The notes below the pieces were generated by a model. That model was not told the origin of the DNA. It saw only the letters and a program-made list of their open reading frames with translations, and made no database searches. A stretch of DNA of 64,000 nt from the NCBI GenBank assembly GCA_022652485.1, contig JALCRK010000012.1:1-64000 (forward strand), given 5' to 3'. The position numbers and the translations under genes were made by a program. This DNA is from Sphingobium sp. Lineage in GTDB: Bacteria; Pseudomonadota; Alphaproteobacteria; Sphingomonadales; Sphingomonadaceae. Positions 50,432 to 61,511 of this stretch are shown here, piece after piece (positions within the stretch are counted from its first letter, which is position 1; the number at the start of each line of letters is the position of its first letter).

Positions 50432-51253
50432 TTGAACCCGAACGACATCATTCAGATTGGCCCGCTAGCACTGGCGCTCGACCGACTTGTCGCGGTTGGC
50501 CTGATCCTGGCCTTCCTGACGGCGCTGGACTGGATCATTCGTCGTTACCGGGTGATGGCATGGCAACCGGCCGTTCTTGCCGTCCTGGCAGGCCTCTTGG
50601 CGGCACGCGCGGGCCATGTCTGGCTTTACCGGGAGAGCTATGCGCTGGAACCTGTGGCTGCCCTGCAGGTCTGGCTGGGCGGATGGGACTGGCGCTTTGG
50701 CGTTGGTGCGGCAGGTATTGTTCTGGTTCTCGCCTTGCGCCAGCCAAGGCCGGTCGCTGCCGGACTTTCCGCACTGGGCGCGTTGTCCGTGATCTGGATG
50801 GGATTCCTGGGCCTGGGGGTGGACAGGCCAGCGCTGCGTCTGCCGCAGGGCCTAGTGCTGGAAGGACTGGCGGCGGAAGCCGGGCCCGCAACCACATGGC
50901 GCATCGGTCAGTCGCAGGGGCGTCCCGCAGTGATCAACCTCTGGGCGACCTGGTGCCCGCCTTGCCGGCGCGAGATGCCCATGCTGACGCAGGCCGCAAA
51001 GGCCGAACGCCGGGCCACGATCCTGCTGGTGAACCAGGGTGAGCAGCCCGCCCAGATTTCAGCCTTCCTGCGCGCGCAAAGACTTGATCCGGCCCATGTC
51101 GCGCTCGACCCAACCGGTCTGCTTGGTGAAATGGCCGGAGCCGGGGCGCTGCCGACCACCCTGTTCATCGCCAGCGATGGCACGGTCCGTCAGGTTCACA
51201 CTGGCGAGATCACCCGGGTTCAGCTCGACATCGCTATTCGGGCGCTGGAATAG
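50432..51253 (+). CDS. Membrane-anchored TlpA-like thioredoxin with multi-helix N-terminal domain
   Basis: This 273-residue protein has four hydrophobic helices (about residues 10-130) reminiscent of the Lgt-like region seen in some TlpA fusions. A periplasmic thioredoxin fold follows with NLWATWCPPCRREMPML (CPPC) and GALPTTLFIASDG. It probably reduces or transfers disulfides in the periplasm. The start is a TTG with GGCAAGG just upstream; the frame is open to 50285 but has no better start. It converges on the CcdA-like gene with 17 bases between stops. Confidence 0.75.
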   Translation: MNPNDIIQIGPLALALDRLVAVGLILAFLTALDWIIRRYRVMAWQPAVLAVLAGLLAARAGHVWLYRESYALEPVAALQVWLGGWDWRFGVGAAGIVLVLALRQPRPVAAGLSALGALSVIWMGFLGLGVDRPALRLPQGLVLEGLAAEAGPATTWRIGQSQGRPAVINLWATWCPPCRREMPMLTQAAKAERRATILLVNQGEQPAQISAFLRAQRLDPAHVALDPTGLLGEMAGAGALPTTLFIASDGTVRQVHTGEITRVQLDIAIRALE

Positions 51254-51270
51254 CCGCCCCGTCAGCTGCT

Positions 51271-52491
51271 TCAGGCAAAGGCCAGCCACTGGGGCTTGGC
51301 GATCAGTATGGCGCCGAGCGCGAGCATGACCAATCCACCCACAAGGCGTACCCAGCGGCTGTAGCCGCTATCAGCCGAAACCATTTTCAAAGTGGTCATC
51401 GCAATCACGACCAGCGCGGCGTCATCGGCCAGGAACACGAGGATATAGAGGCCCAGATACCCATAATAGCTTGCCGCTGAGAGGTCGGATTGCGCCAGGA
51501 TACCGGTATAGACGGCTGGAATCCCGGCAGAGCAGATCAATTCGACGAGATTGACCGCAATTGCCAGCAGGGCAACGCCCAGCATCGAAACGACTAGATT
51601 GGGCTCGAGGACCAGCGCCCGCAACCGGTCCAGGATCTTCCGTCGCCGTCCGGGCTGGGTCACTTCGCAGACCTGTTCGCGCCGCAAGGCCTCGCGGACA
51701 TAGTGCCCGCCAGCACCGATCGCGAGAACGCCAATCACCACCCGCAGCCAGGCAAGCGCACCCAAGATGAGCAGGACATTGAGCCAAGCGGCCAGGAACA
51801 GGAAATAGACCCCGGCCGTCGCCAGTAAGAAGGTGCCTGCCAGCAGCCACATCCGCCTTCTGTCGCTGATGCCCAGCAGCAGGCCGACAAGGAACACCAG
51901 CACCCACATGGCGCAGGGGTTGAACCCGTCGATGGCTGCCATGGTGATGGTGAGAACCGGCAGGGACAAATCCGAAGTTTTGACTTCTCCGATACCCGGC
52001 AGATGGAAGCTGCGGGTGTAGGCGACCGGCGAGGCCTGGCTCTGCTTCACTTGCTGGCTTGCAGGCTTCCCGGATGGTTCGGCAACAAAATCGGGACAGG
52101 GACCGGCCCGGCATATCCCGATCATGTCTCGAAGCCGTGCTTCCGCCCCAGGCTCATGGCCAACCATGACCTCCTTGCCGATGACCACGATCAGAACAAC
52201 TGGCGGGAGATTCAGTCTTTCGACTGTCCGGGCGAACTCCCGGGCACCGGCGGGATCGTGGGACACTTCGTGGCGTTCGATGACGATGTCAGGATCCGCC
52301 GCGATCACACCATCGAGGGAGGCCGCCATGTCCCGGCAATGGGGGCGTTCTGCGCTCCAGAAGAAGTGCGCCTTGACGACCGTTGCTGCCAGCGCCGGCA
52401 TGGAAAAGAGGGCGAAGAACCCAAGGACAATGGGCAGCCAGATCGCGCGCTGGCCCATGTGCCAAAGCCGCCTCAGGATCAGGACCGGCAT
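51271..52491 (-). CDS. CcdA/DsbD-like membrane thiol transporter with altered thioredoxin domain
   Basis: This 406-residue protein has a signal or anchor, then a thioredoxin-like domain (residues about 35-130) with HFFWSAERPHCRDM, where the usual CPHC reads RPHC. A linker and a six-helix CcdA-like core follow, with its two membrane cysteines in DGFNPCAMWVLVFLVG and LVELICSAGIPAVYTGIL. It should carry reducing equivalents from cytoplasm to periplasm. Its start lies 13 bases inside the ferritin-like gene. Confidence 0.8.
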   Translation of the reverse strand: MPVLILRRLWHMGQRAIWLPIVLGFFALFSMPALAATVVKAHFFWSAERPHCRDMAASLDGVIAADPDIVIERHEVSHDPAGAREFARTVERLNLPPVVLIVVIGKEVMVGHEPGAEARLRDMIGICRAGPCPDFVAEPSGKPASQQVKQSQASPVAYTRSFHLPGIGEVKTSDLSLPVLTITMAAIDGFNPCAMWVLVFLVGLLLGISDRRRMWLLAGTFLLATAGVYFLFLAAWLNVLLILGALAWLRVVIGVLAIGAGGHYVREALRREQVCEVTQPGRRRKILDRLRALVLEPNLVVSMLGVALLAIAVNLVELICSAGIPAVYTGILAQSDLSAASYYGYLGLYILVFLADDAALVVIAMTTLKMVSADSGYSRWVRLVGGLVMLALGAILIAKPQWLAFA

Positions 52492-52949
52492 CCCCTGCCG
52501 CGGCCCCGTCCATGCCCACCCCGGCCTGAGCCGCTTCGATCGCCGCTTTCCTCGCGCTCGAGGCAGCGGCGGAACGCCGGCAGGTGATTGTCGCGTGACG
52601 CATCCTGCAGGTTCTGCAGGACTTGCCGGACGACATCGTCTGGAATTGCGGGCAGCAGCCGATCGTACAAGGCGATGTTCTCGATCTCGGCGTCGACGGC
52701 CATGCTGCAAGCCTCAGCCAGCGTCGCAGGGGCTGCGCCCTTGCCTTCCCAGTGATTGGCCGGGATCACGAAGTTCAGGCGTGTCATCTGCCGCTCGATC
52801 GCTGCCGAATGCCGCCGCTCGGCATCGATGATGTTGATGAATGGCCGAACCTCACCGAATTTCTCGATTACCGCAGCATATGTCGCTTCGGCCTTGCGCT
52901 CGTCGTCAAGCGCTTCCAGCAGGACAGCTTCCAGATTAATGTCGCTCAC
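52479..52949 (-). CDS. Ferritin-like protein (DUF2202 type)
   Basis: This 156-residue four-helix protein has EALDDERKAEATYAAVIEKFG and DAERRHSAAI (Glu-Tyr and Glu-x-x-His metal ligands), then DAEIENIALYDRLL. Ferritin-like domains of this type are found in dormancy and oxidative-stress proteins. The C-terminal 25 residues are an unusual Gly/Arg/Ser tail (DRSGSGRGGHGRGRGRGCRS) that overlaps the next start. It is the first gene of the pair with the CcdA-like protein. Confidence 0.85.
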   Translation of the reverse strand: MSDINLEAVLLEALDDERKAEATYAAVIEKFGEVRPFINIIDAERRHSAAIERQMTRLNFVIPANHWEGKGAAPATLAEACSMAVDAEIENIALYDRLLPAIPDDVVRQVLQNLQDASRDNHLPAFRRCLEREESGDRSGSGRGGHGRGRGRGCRS

Positions 52950-53074
52950 GCTGGCACTCCTTCAAGGCGAGCCTGACAGCAAGATGGTGGTCTCGTTGCT
53001 CAGGACATTCCCCAGTTCATGTCTGCAAGACGGCATGGAAGAGATCTGCCACGCCGTCGTGCAGCATTGTCACC

Positions 53075-55300
<2,226 letters not shown>

Positions 55301-55411
55301 TCATATAACCGATGGCCACAATAGACTTGGCTTCATGACAATCATCGGAAATTACGTTGAGGCGACGTTGAACTTGGCGCACCGAGGTCAGTTGATACGT
55401 GCGAGCCAAGC

Positions 55412-55882
55412 TCATCCCTCATCATGGCCTGTCTTGCGCTTGGACCTGTGATCATGCTGGGTCCAGAACTCCTGCATGACGAGATAGGTGAAGGACACCG
55501 ACCAACCAATCAGGCCGAAGCCAGTCAGAGATTCAAAACCGACGACGATGCGATAGGCACCGTGGGGGAACAGGTCGCCAATCCCGAGCGTCGTGAAGCT
55601 CGTGATCGAAAAGTAGAAATAGTCGACCGCGCTTCGGGAAAAATGGCCCGCGATCTCGCCCAGCTGAGGAAACGGCTGCATCAACCGGTACGTGACCGCA
55701 AAGATGATAATCTCGGCCAGGTGGGCGAGAAAGACTGCCGCGATTACTACCAGCACCTTGGGGCGCGGCGGGATAGTCAGCCGGGGGATGAGCAGCGAGG
55801 TCAGTCGCAGCGCCTCGTAGTGGACGATGACGCACAGTCCCACGGTCACAAAGGCAATGAGCAAGGCCCAGAACAGGATCAT
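55412..55882 (-). CDS. Two-helix potassium channel
   Basis: This 156-residue protein has two or three membrane helices around a pore loop SITSFTTLGIGDLFP, whose TLGIGD is a K+-filter variant of T-x-G-(Y/F)-GD. A short basic tail with His follows (TQHDHRSKRKTGHDEG). There is no voltage sensor or RCK domain, so it is a minimal 2TM-type channel; gating is unknown. Confidence 0.85.
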   Translation of the reverse strand: MILFWALLIAFVTVGLCVIVHYEALRLTSLLIPRLTIPPRPKVLVVIAAVFLAHLAEIIIFAVTYRLMQPFPQLGEIAGHFSRSAVDYFYFSITSFTTLGIGDLFPHGAYRIVVGFESLTGFGLIGWSVSFTYLVMQEFWTQHDHRSKRKTGHDEG

Positions 55883-55912
55883 GGCAGCCCCTGCCTTTCG
55901 TCAAAGGGGCGA

Positions 55913-56674
55913 TCAGGGGATCTGGATTTCGATCCGCCCCAATCCCGAACTTCCGGTGACCGTGTTTCGCGCGAACAGGACCAGCGTGTAGCGTCCGGCT
56001 GGCGGCCGCGGCAGCGTCCCCGCGAAGCCGCCGGGTGCAGTGGCGAATGCAAGTCCCGCCCTCCGGTCCCGGCGATCTTCCTGCCACAGGCTTGCTTCCA
56101 CCTCGTAATCGGCTGCATCCCACAGCCCGCCGGGCGTCAGCGGGCAGCCGCACATCGGTTCGACCTTCGCCGTGACCTGCAAGCCCTCCGGCTCGATGCG
56201 GACCGTGGGAGTCACGGCCAGGCCCGGCAACTCGATGCTCCAGCCGTCGCCCGCAGTTACCGGCACGCCGGGCATCATCCAGCGCTGGGCAGTGACCCGG
56301 ACGACGGAACCCGGGCGGCCAAGCGCGCCCTTGACCTCCAGTTCGACCAGGGTCGGCCGGACAAGGTCGAGCGCGGCGTGAAAGGCGGCGGCATCAGGCG
56401 TGGCGCGCAGCGGACTGCGGCCGACCGACTGCATGATCCAATCGGTGTTGCCGGTGCCGCCTTTCGTAATTCCTTCGGCAAGAATGCGCCCGCTTTCCGC
56501 ATCCCGCAGGATGACTTGCGCACCGCCGGTGCTGTCGCCGACGAACTTGGCGTCCTGGCTGATGACGTGCACCGTGACCGGCGTGGGTTCAGCTAGCGCC
56601 GGGGCGGCAAGCAGCATGGCCGCCGAGAAGAACGCGCCTGCAAGGCGCAGGACAGAGCCCCGATCATCAGGCAT
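55913..56674 (-). CDS. Secreted protein of unknown function with CGC motif
   Basis: This 253-residue protein has a signal peptide (LAGAFFSAAMLLAAPALA) and a beta-rich mature part. A conserved-looking segment KVEPMCGCPLTPGGLWDAADYEVEASL could bind metal through Cys-Gly-Cys. No domain is recognised. The ATG overlaps the methyltransferase stop by eight bases, so the two are co-translated. Confidence 0.7.
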   Translation of the reverse strand: MPDDRGSVLRLAGAFFSAAMLLAAPALAEPTPVTVHVISQDAKFVGDSTGGAQVILRDAESGRILAEGITKGGTGNTDWIMQSVGRSPLRATPDAAAFHAALDLVRPTLVELEVKGALGRPGSVVRVTAQRWMMPGVPVTAGDGWSIELPGLAVTPTVRIEPEGLQVTAKVEPMCGCPLTPGGLWDAADYEVEASLWQEDRRDRRAGLAFATAPGGFAGTLPRPPAGRYTLVLFARNTVTGSSGLGRIEIQIP

Positions 56675-57533
56675 TGGCGCTGACCAGCCAAACCGCATAG
56701 CCCATCATCACCCCTTCGCCGGGGCGGTAGTGCCTGGCGTAAAGCGCCGTCAGTTCGGCTGCTGCTGCCTCCTGAACCTCCGGCGGATAATCGAGCAGCG
56801 CCTGCCCGAAGGCGAGGGCATGGCGGACGAAGGCCTGTGCCTGTTCCGCCGTGGCGCCCGGACCGCCCACGGGCAGTTCGCCCTTGGCCGCGACGATATT
56901 CACATTGCTGAAGCCTGCCGCGATGAGCGTTTCTTCCATGTATTCGGGCTCTTCGAAGGCAAACGGCCCCGGTGCGCGCGGGACGGGCGCGGGCATTTCG
57001 ACATGGCGCCGGGCCACGGCCATGCCTTCGAGCATCCAGGGGTTCTGCAGTGGCGGCCCCCAGACGGCCAGATCGAGCCGTCCGCCTGGTTTGAGCAGAC
57101 CGCGCAGGTTTGCGAAGGCCGGGACAGGCTCGGCAAAAAACATCGAACCGAAGCGCGAACACAGCCGGTCGAACGGCGCGTCAGGCACCGCAACCGTGGC
57201 CGCATCGGCGCAGATGAAGCGCGCGTTGGCAATCCCGGCCGCCGCGGCGCGGCGCATGGTTGCAGCGGCAAGATCGGGCGAAATGTCGATCCCGACGACT
57301 TCGCCATCTGGGGCCACGGCCTGGGCAATCGCCAGGCTGGTCGCGCCGCCGCCGAAACCGATATCCACCACCCGTTCACCGGGCTGGTAGGCCGCATGGG
57401 CCAGCAGCGCCTCGCCCGCCGGGGCAATGGTGTTTTCAAAACCGGTGAGGTTGGCGAGCCAGCGCGCGCCCATCTCGCCCGCCCAGTCTTCATACTTGAG
57501 AGCGTCGGCATGATGGTGGGGGGCGTCGGTCAT
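56667..57533 (-). CDS. Class I SAM-dependent methyltransferase
   Basis: This 288-residue protein has the SAM motif VVDIGFGGGATSLAIAQAV, an acidic ribose contact in VVGIDISPD and the LKPGGRLDLAVWG strand. The N-terminal HHHADALKYEDWAGEMGARWLANLTGFE segment is seen in UbiE-like proteins. The substrate is unknown. AGGAGA precedes the ATG, and the gene is divergent from the TetR exporter operon. Confidence 0.85.
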   Translation of the reverse strand: MTDAPHHHADALKYEDWAGEMGARWLANLTGFENTIAPAGEALLAHAAYQPGERVVDIGFGGGATSLAIAQAVAPDGEVVGIDISPDLAAATMRRAAAAGIANARFICADAATVAVPDAPFDRLCSRFGSMFFAEPVPAFANLRGLLKPGGRLDLAVWGPPLQNPWMLEGMAVARRHVEMPAPVPRAPGPFAFEEPEYMEETLIAAGFSNVNIVAAKGELPVGGPGATAEQAQAFVRHALAFGQALLDYPPEVQEAAAAELTALYARHYRPGEGVMMGYAVWLVSANA

Positions 57534-57579
57534 CGCGGGTCTCCTGTCGTGATCGGCACACCATAGCTGCGCCCTCAAA

Positions 57580-57606
57580 AAAGAAAAGTGACCAATCGCT
57601 TTCTTT
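57580..57606. promoter_or_regulatory. Candidate operator between methyltransferase and TetR
   Basis: AAAGAAA and TTTCTTT form a 7-bp dyad around a 13-base centre containing GTGACCAATCGC. It lies in the 89-base divergent gap, 17 bases before the TetR ATG. It is a likely autoregulatory TetR site that could also control the methyltransferase operon. Confidence 0.5.
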
Positions 57607-57622
57607 GTGGCAGGGTCGCGCC

Positions 57623-58225
57623 ATGAACCGCCCCTATCTCTCTGCCGAACTGCGCCGGGCCGAGGCTGTAGCGACCGTCATCGAATTGGCCGCAAGCCAC
57701 GATCCGGCGGTGTTGACCACCGGGCAGATCGCAGCGGCCATGGGTGTTTCCCAGGGCGCGCTGTTCCGCCACTTCCCGGACAAGCTGGCGATCTGGACCG
57801 CCGTGCTCGAATGGACCTCCGGCGAACTGAACCACCGCTTCGACACCTTGTCGGAAGGCCCGCCGCTCGCCCGACTGGAGGCGATGCTGGCCGCGCATGT
57901 CGACTTCGTCATCGAACGACCGGGCGTGCCCCGTGTCCTGTTCGGCGAGCTGCAGCGCGCCGGCGACACCCCGACGAAGGCCATCGCCCGCCAGTTGATG
58001 GCCGGATATCGGGCGCGGGTAGCGCAGGAGCTTCATGCTGCGCGAGATGCAGGCGAAGTCGGAGAGGCTACCGACGTGGAGGCCGCAACCGTGCTGTTCC
58101 TTTCCATGGTGCAGGGCATGGTCATGCAAGGCCTCGCGATCGACGATTTCTCGGCCATGCCCATCCTCGCGCGGCGCCTGTTCGACCTGTTCCGCCGAAG
58201 CTTGGGAGCCTCGCCATGCGCATAG
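57623..58225 (+). CDS. TetR-family transcriptional regulator
   Basis: This 200-residue protein has an N-terminal helix-turn-helix, LTTGQIAAAMGVSQGALFRHFPDKLAIWTAVLEW, and an all-helical ligand domain. Its final 10 bases overlap the HlyD start, so it is the first gene of the exporter operon. The ligand is unknown, presumably a substrate of the exporter. Confidence 0.93.
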   Translation: MNRPYLSAELRRAEAVATVIELAASHDPAVLTTGQIAAAMGVSQGALFRHFPDKLAIWTAVLEWTSGELNHRFDTLSEGPPLARLEAMLAAHVDFVIERPGVPRVLFGELQRAGDTPTKAIARQLMAGYRARVAQELHAARDAGEVGEATDVEAATVLFLSMVQGMVMQGLAIDDFSAMPILARRLFDLFRRSLGASPCA

Positions 58226-59397
58226 CCCTTCCGCAAAGCCGCCGCGCCCTGATGCTGGTTGTGGTTCTGGCCGTGCTGGCGATCCTGCTTGCTTTCGTGG
58301 CTGTCCGCTCCGGGCCGCTGGCGCCGGTGAAAGTCACGGTGGCCAGCATCGAAGAGCGCGCGATCACGCCAGCTCTCTTCGGGATCGGCACGGTGGAAGC
58401 GCGCTATACGCACCGGATCGGCCCGACTGCGCCGGGGCGGGTCGCCAGCCTGGCTGTCGATGTCGGCGACCGGGTGGAGGCCGGACAAGTGCTGGCCCTG
58501 ATCGATCCGATCGACCTCGATCAGCGCATTGCCGCAGCATCAGGCAGTGCCGGTCGCTCTGCCGCGCTGGAACAGGCGGCAGCCTCGCAAGTCGCCGATG
58601 CCAGTGCCCGCCTGGCCCTGGCCCGTAGCGAGGCGGCCCGCGGCGAAGAACTCTTCCGAGGCGGCTGGTTGACCCGCACGGCGCTCGACCAGCGACGCCA
58701 GGCCCTGGCAGCCGCCGAAGCCGGGCTTGCCGTAGCGCAGGCCAACCGTTCGGCAGCTGTGCAGGATCGCGGCCGGACCGGGGCGGAGCGGGCGGCCCTG
58801 CAGGAGCAGAAGGCCAATTTGCGTCTGGTTGCCCCCAAAGCCGGGCTGGTCGTGCGACGCCTTGCCGAACCGGGCACGACCGTGGTGGCCGGGCAGGCCG
58901 TGATCGAAGTGGTCGATCCGGCGGAACTCTGGATCAATGCGCGGTTCGACCAGACCCGCGCAGGGGGAATTACCGCCGGTTTGCCGGCACGCGTCGTCCT
59001 GCGCTCGCGGATCGACACACCCTTGCGTGGCTCCGTCCTGCGGGTGGAGCCGGTGGCCGATGCCGTGACGCAAGAGGTACTGGCCAAGGTGACCTTCGAT
59101 ACGGGCGCGGGCCTTCCGCCGATCGGGGAACTCGCCGAGGTGACCATTGGCCTGCCAGCAAGAGAGCGCACGCTAGCGGTGCCCAATGCGGCCGTTCACC
59201 GCATCGGTAGCGACGTGGGCGTCTGGGCCTTGCGCGACGGCGACCTGGGGTTTGTGCCCGTAAAGCTCGGCGTGGAAGATGCCGATGGTTGGGTGCAGGT
59301 GCTGGATGGCCTTGCCAAGGGCGACAAGGTGGTCCTGCACAGCGCTCGGCCGCTGACGACATCGAGCCGCATCACGGTGGTCGACAAGCAGCCATGA
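58216..59397 (+). CDS. HlyD-type periplasmic adaptor subunit
   Basis: This 393-residue membrane fusion protein has one N-terminal anchor (ALMLVVVLAVLAILLAFVAV). The lipoyl half-motif GRVASLAVDVGDRVEAGQVLALIDPID is followed by a coiled-coil hairpin of about 100 residues, the second lipoyl half APKAGLVVRRLAEPGTTVVAGQ, and a beta-barrel. It would link the FtsX-type permease to an outer-membrane channel, as in MacAB or DevBCA systems. No outer-membrane gene is present. Confidence 0.9.
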   Translation: MRIALPQSRRALMLVVVLAVLAILLAFVAVRSGPLAPVKVTVASIEERAITPALFGIGTVEARYTHRIGPTAPGRVASLAVDVGDRVEAGQVLALIDPIDLDQRIAAASGSAGRSAALEQAAASQVADASARLALARSEAARGEELFRGGWLTRTALDQRRQALAAAEAGLAVAQANRSAAVQDRGRTGAERAALQEQKANLRLVAPKAGLVVRRLAEPGTTVVAGQAVIEVVDPAELWINARFDQTRAGGITAGLPARVVLRSRIDTPLRGSVLRVEPVADAVTQEVLAKVTFDTGAGLPPIGELAEVTIGLPARERTLAVPNAAVHRIGSDVGVWALRDGDLGFVPVKLGVEDADGWVQVLDGLAKGDKVVLHSARPLTTSSRITVVDKQP

Positions 59398-59407
59398 GGG
59401 GTCAGCC

Positions 59408-60610
59408 ATGATCAGCCTTGCCGGCCGCGACATCCTCCATGGCTGGGGCAAGTTCGTGCTCACCGGCGTGGGGCTTGGCCTGCTGATCGGCGTCACCCTG
59501 TCGATGGCCGGGGTCTATCGCGGCATGATCGACGATGCGCAGGCCCTGCTCGACAACAGCGGGGCGGACCTGTGGGTGGTGCAGAAGGATACGCTTGGTC
59601 CCTATGCCGAGCCGTCAAGCCTTAACGAGGATACCGAACGCCCGATCCGCGCCATGGCCGGCGTCGACCGTGCGGCAGGCGTTACCTATCTGACCATGCA
59701 GATCGTCCATCAGGGGAAGGACGTGCGGGTCATGGTGGTGGGCACCGAAGTTGCCCAGCCGGGCGAGCCCGGCCAGCCGCCGCACCTGATTGCCGGGCGC
59801 CGGATCGTCCAGGGTCATTACGAGGCCGTGGCCGATGTGAAGACCGGCTTTGCGATTGGCGATCAGGTCAAGGTGCGCCGCAATACCTACCGGATCGTCG
59901 GCCTGACCAGCCGCATGGTCTCCTCTGGCGGGGATCCCATGCTGTTCCTGTCACTCAAGGATGCGCAGGAAGCCCAGTTCGAGAAGGACAGCGACGCGAT
60001 CGTCCGCCAGCGTGCGCGTACCGCGTCCAGCCCGGTACTGAACCCCCCGGGCAATCCCGCCGTGGCCGAAGCGGTCAACGCCGCGCAAGGTGCCAGCACC
60101 AATGTCAACGCGGTGCTGGTGACCGTGGCTGCGGGGTCCGATCCCGATACCGTCGCCGCCGCGATCCGGCGCTGGCAGCGCGTGACGGTCTATACCCGCG
60201 CGCAGATGGAAGAGATCCTGGTCGACAAGATGATCGCCAATTCGGCGCGGCAGATCGGGATGTTCCTGGTGATCCTGGCGATCGTCAGCGCCGCGATCGT
60301 CGCGTTCATCATCTACACCATGACCATCGGCAAGATCCGCGAGATCGCTGTGCTCAAACTGATCGGCACCCGTAACCGCACGATTGCCGGCATGATCCTG
60401 CAACAGGCGCTCGGGCTGGGCCTGATCGGCTTTGCCGTGGGCAAGATCGCCGCGACCTTCTGGGCGCCGTTCTTTCCGAAATACGTGCTGCTGCTGCCGG
60501 CGGATTCGGTTCGCGGGTTTCTTGCGGTCATGGCGATCTGTTCGCTGGCCAGCCTGCTGGCGATCCATGCAGCCTTGAAGGTCGATCCGGCGGAGGCCAT
60601 CGGTGGCTGA
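59408..60610 (+). CDS. FtsX/MacB-type ABC permease
   Basis: This 400-residue protein has one N-terminal helix, a periplasmic domain of about 220 residues, and three C-terminal helices with IREIAVLKLIGTRNRTIAGMILQQALGLGLIG and [14 protein letters not shown]. This is the type VII ABC layout, which drives a periplasmic adaptor mechanically. It overlaps the ATPase gene by eight bases. Confidence 0.92.
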   Translation: MISLAGRDILHGWGKFVLTGVGLGLLIGVTLSMAGVYRGMIDDAQALLDNSGADLWVVQKDTLGPYAEPSSLNEDTERPIRAMAGVDRAAGVTYLTMQIVHQGKDVRVMVVGTEVAQPGEPGQPPHLIAGRRIVQGHYEAVADVKTGFAIGDQVKVRRNTYRIVGLTSRMVSSGGDPMLFLSLKDAQEAQFEKDSDAIVRQRARTASSPVLNPPGNPAVAEAVNAAQGASTNVNAVLVTVAAGSDPDTVAAAIRRWQRVTVYTRAQMEEILVDKMIANSARQIGMFLVILAIVSAAIVAFIIYTMTIGKIREIAVLKLIGTRNRTIAGMILQQALGLGLIGFAVGKIAATFWAPFFPKYVLLLPADSVRGFLAVMAICSLASLLAIHAALKVDPAEAIGG

Positions 60611-61313
60611 AGGCATCCGCATCGAGAACCTGGTCAAGACCTATGGCAGCGGCGATACTGCCGTTCACGCCTTGCGCGGCGTCGACATGTCGGTTGCCAA
60701 AGGTGAGGTCGTCGGCCTGATCGGACCGTCGGGTTCCGGAAAGAGCACCCTGCTCAAGTGTCTGGGCGCGGTGATCGAGCCAACATCGGGCCGCATGACC
60801 ATTGGTGATACCGTGATCTACGACGACGGCTGGAAAGTCGGCGATCTGCGCGCCCTGCGCCGCGACCTGATCGGCTTCATCTTCCAGGCGCCCTACCTGA
60901 TCCCGTTTCTTGACGTGACCGACAATGTCGCACTGCTCCCCATGCTGGCCGGCAAGCCCAATGCCCAGGCCCGCAAGGAAGCGCGCGACCTGCTGGAGGT
61001 GCTCGACGTGGCGCACCGCGCAGCGGCCATGCCATCGCAGCTTTCCGGCGGCGAACAGCAGCGCGTCGCCATCGCCCGCGCGCTGGTCAACCGCCCGCCG
61101 GTGATTCTGGCCGACGAGCCGACCGCGCCGCTCGACAGCGTGCGCGCGCTGGCCGTGATCGATCTGCTCAACACCATGGCCGGGCAGTTCGACACCGCGA
61201 TCATCGTGGTCACACACGATGAAAAGATCATCCCGACCTTCCGCCGCCTCTACAACATCCGCGAGGGCATCACGGTCGAGGAATCTCCAGCAAGCGGCCC
61301 AGGCGCGAACTAG
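60603..61313 (+). CDS. ABC transporter ATP-binding protein of the exporter
   Basis: This 236-residue ATPase has Walker [10 protein letters not shown], signature LSGGEQQR, Walker [14 protein letters not shown] and H-loop VVTHDEKI. It is of the LolD/MacB ATPase type. The GTG start lies inside the permease gene. It completes the TetR-HlyD-permease-ATPase operon. Confidence 0.93.
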   Translation: MAEGIRIENLVKTYGSGDTAVHALRGVDMSVAKGEVVGLIGPSGSGKSTLLKCLGAVIEPTSGRMTIGDTVIYDDGWKVGDLRALRRDLIGFIFQAPYLIPFLDVTDNVALLPMLAGKPNAQARKEARDLLEVLDVAHRAAAMPSQLSGGEQQRVAIARALVNRPPVILADEPTAPLDSVRALAVIDLLNTMAGQFDTAIIVVTHDEKIIPTFRRLYNIREGITVEESPASGPGAN

Positions 61314-61511
61314 GACCGCGATGACGCGGGAAAATCATAAAGTGATGTGCGGCTTCCAGATCAGCCATCGCAGTTTAGAACGGCATTTCAGACGATGTCC
61401 GTGCTGCACTTCCATCAAATCGGCTGCATCGATTACTCTGTGCCAAATATTCCAGTTATCTAATTTAATAAACTGATATATTGATGCCCTCAGCCAATCA
61501 AGGAGGCCATC

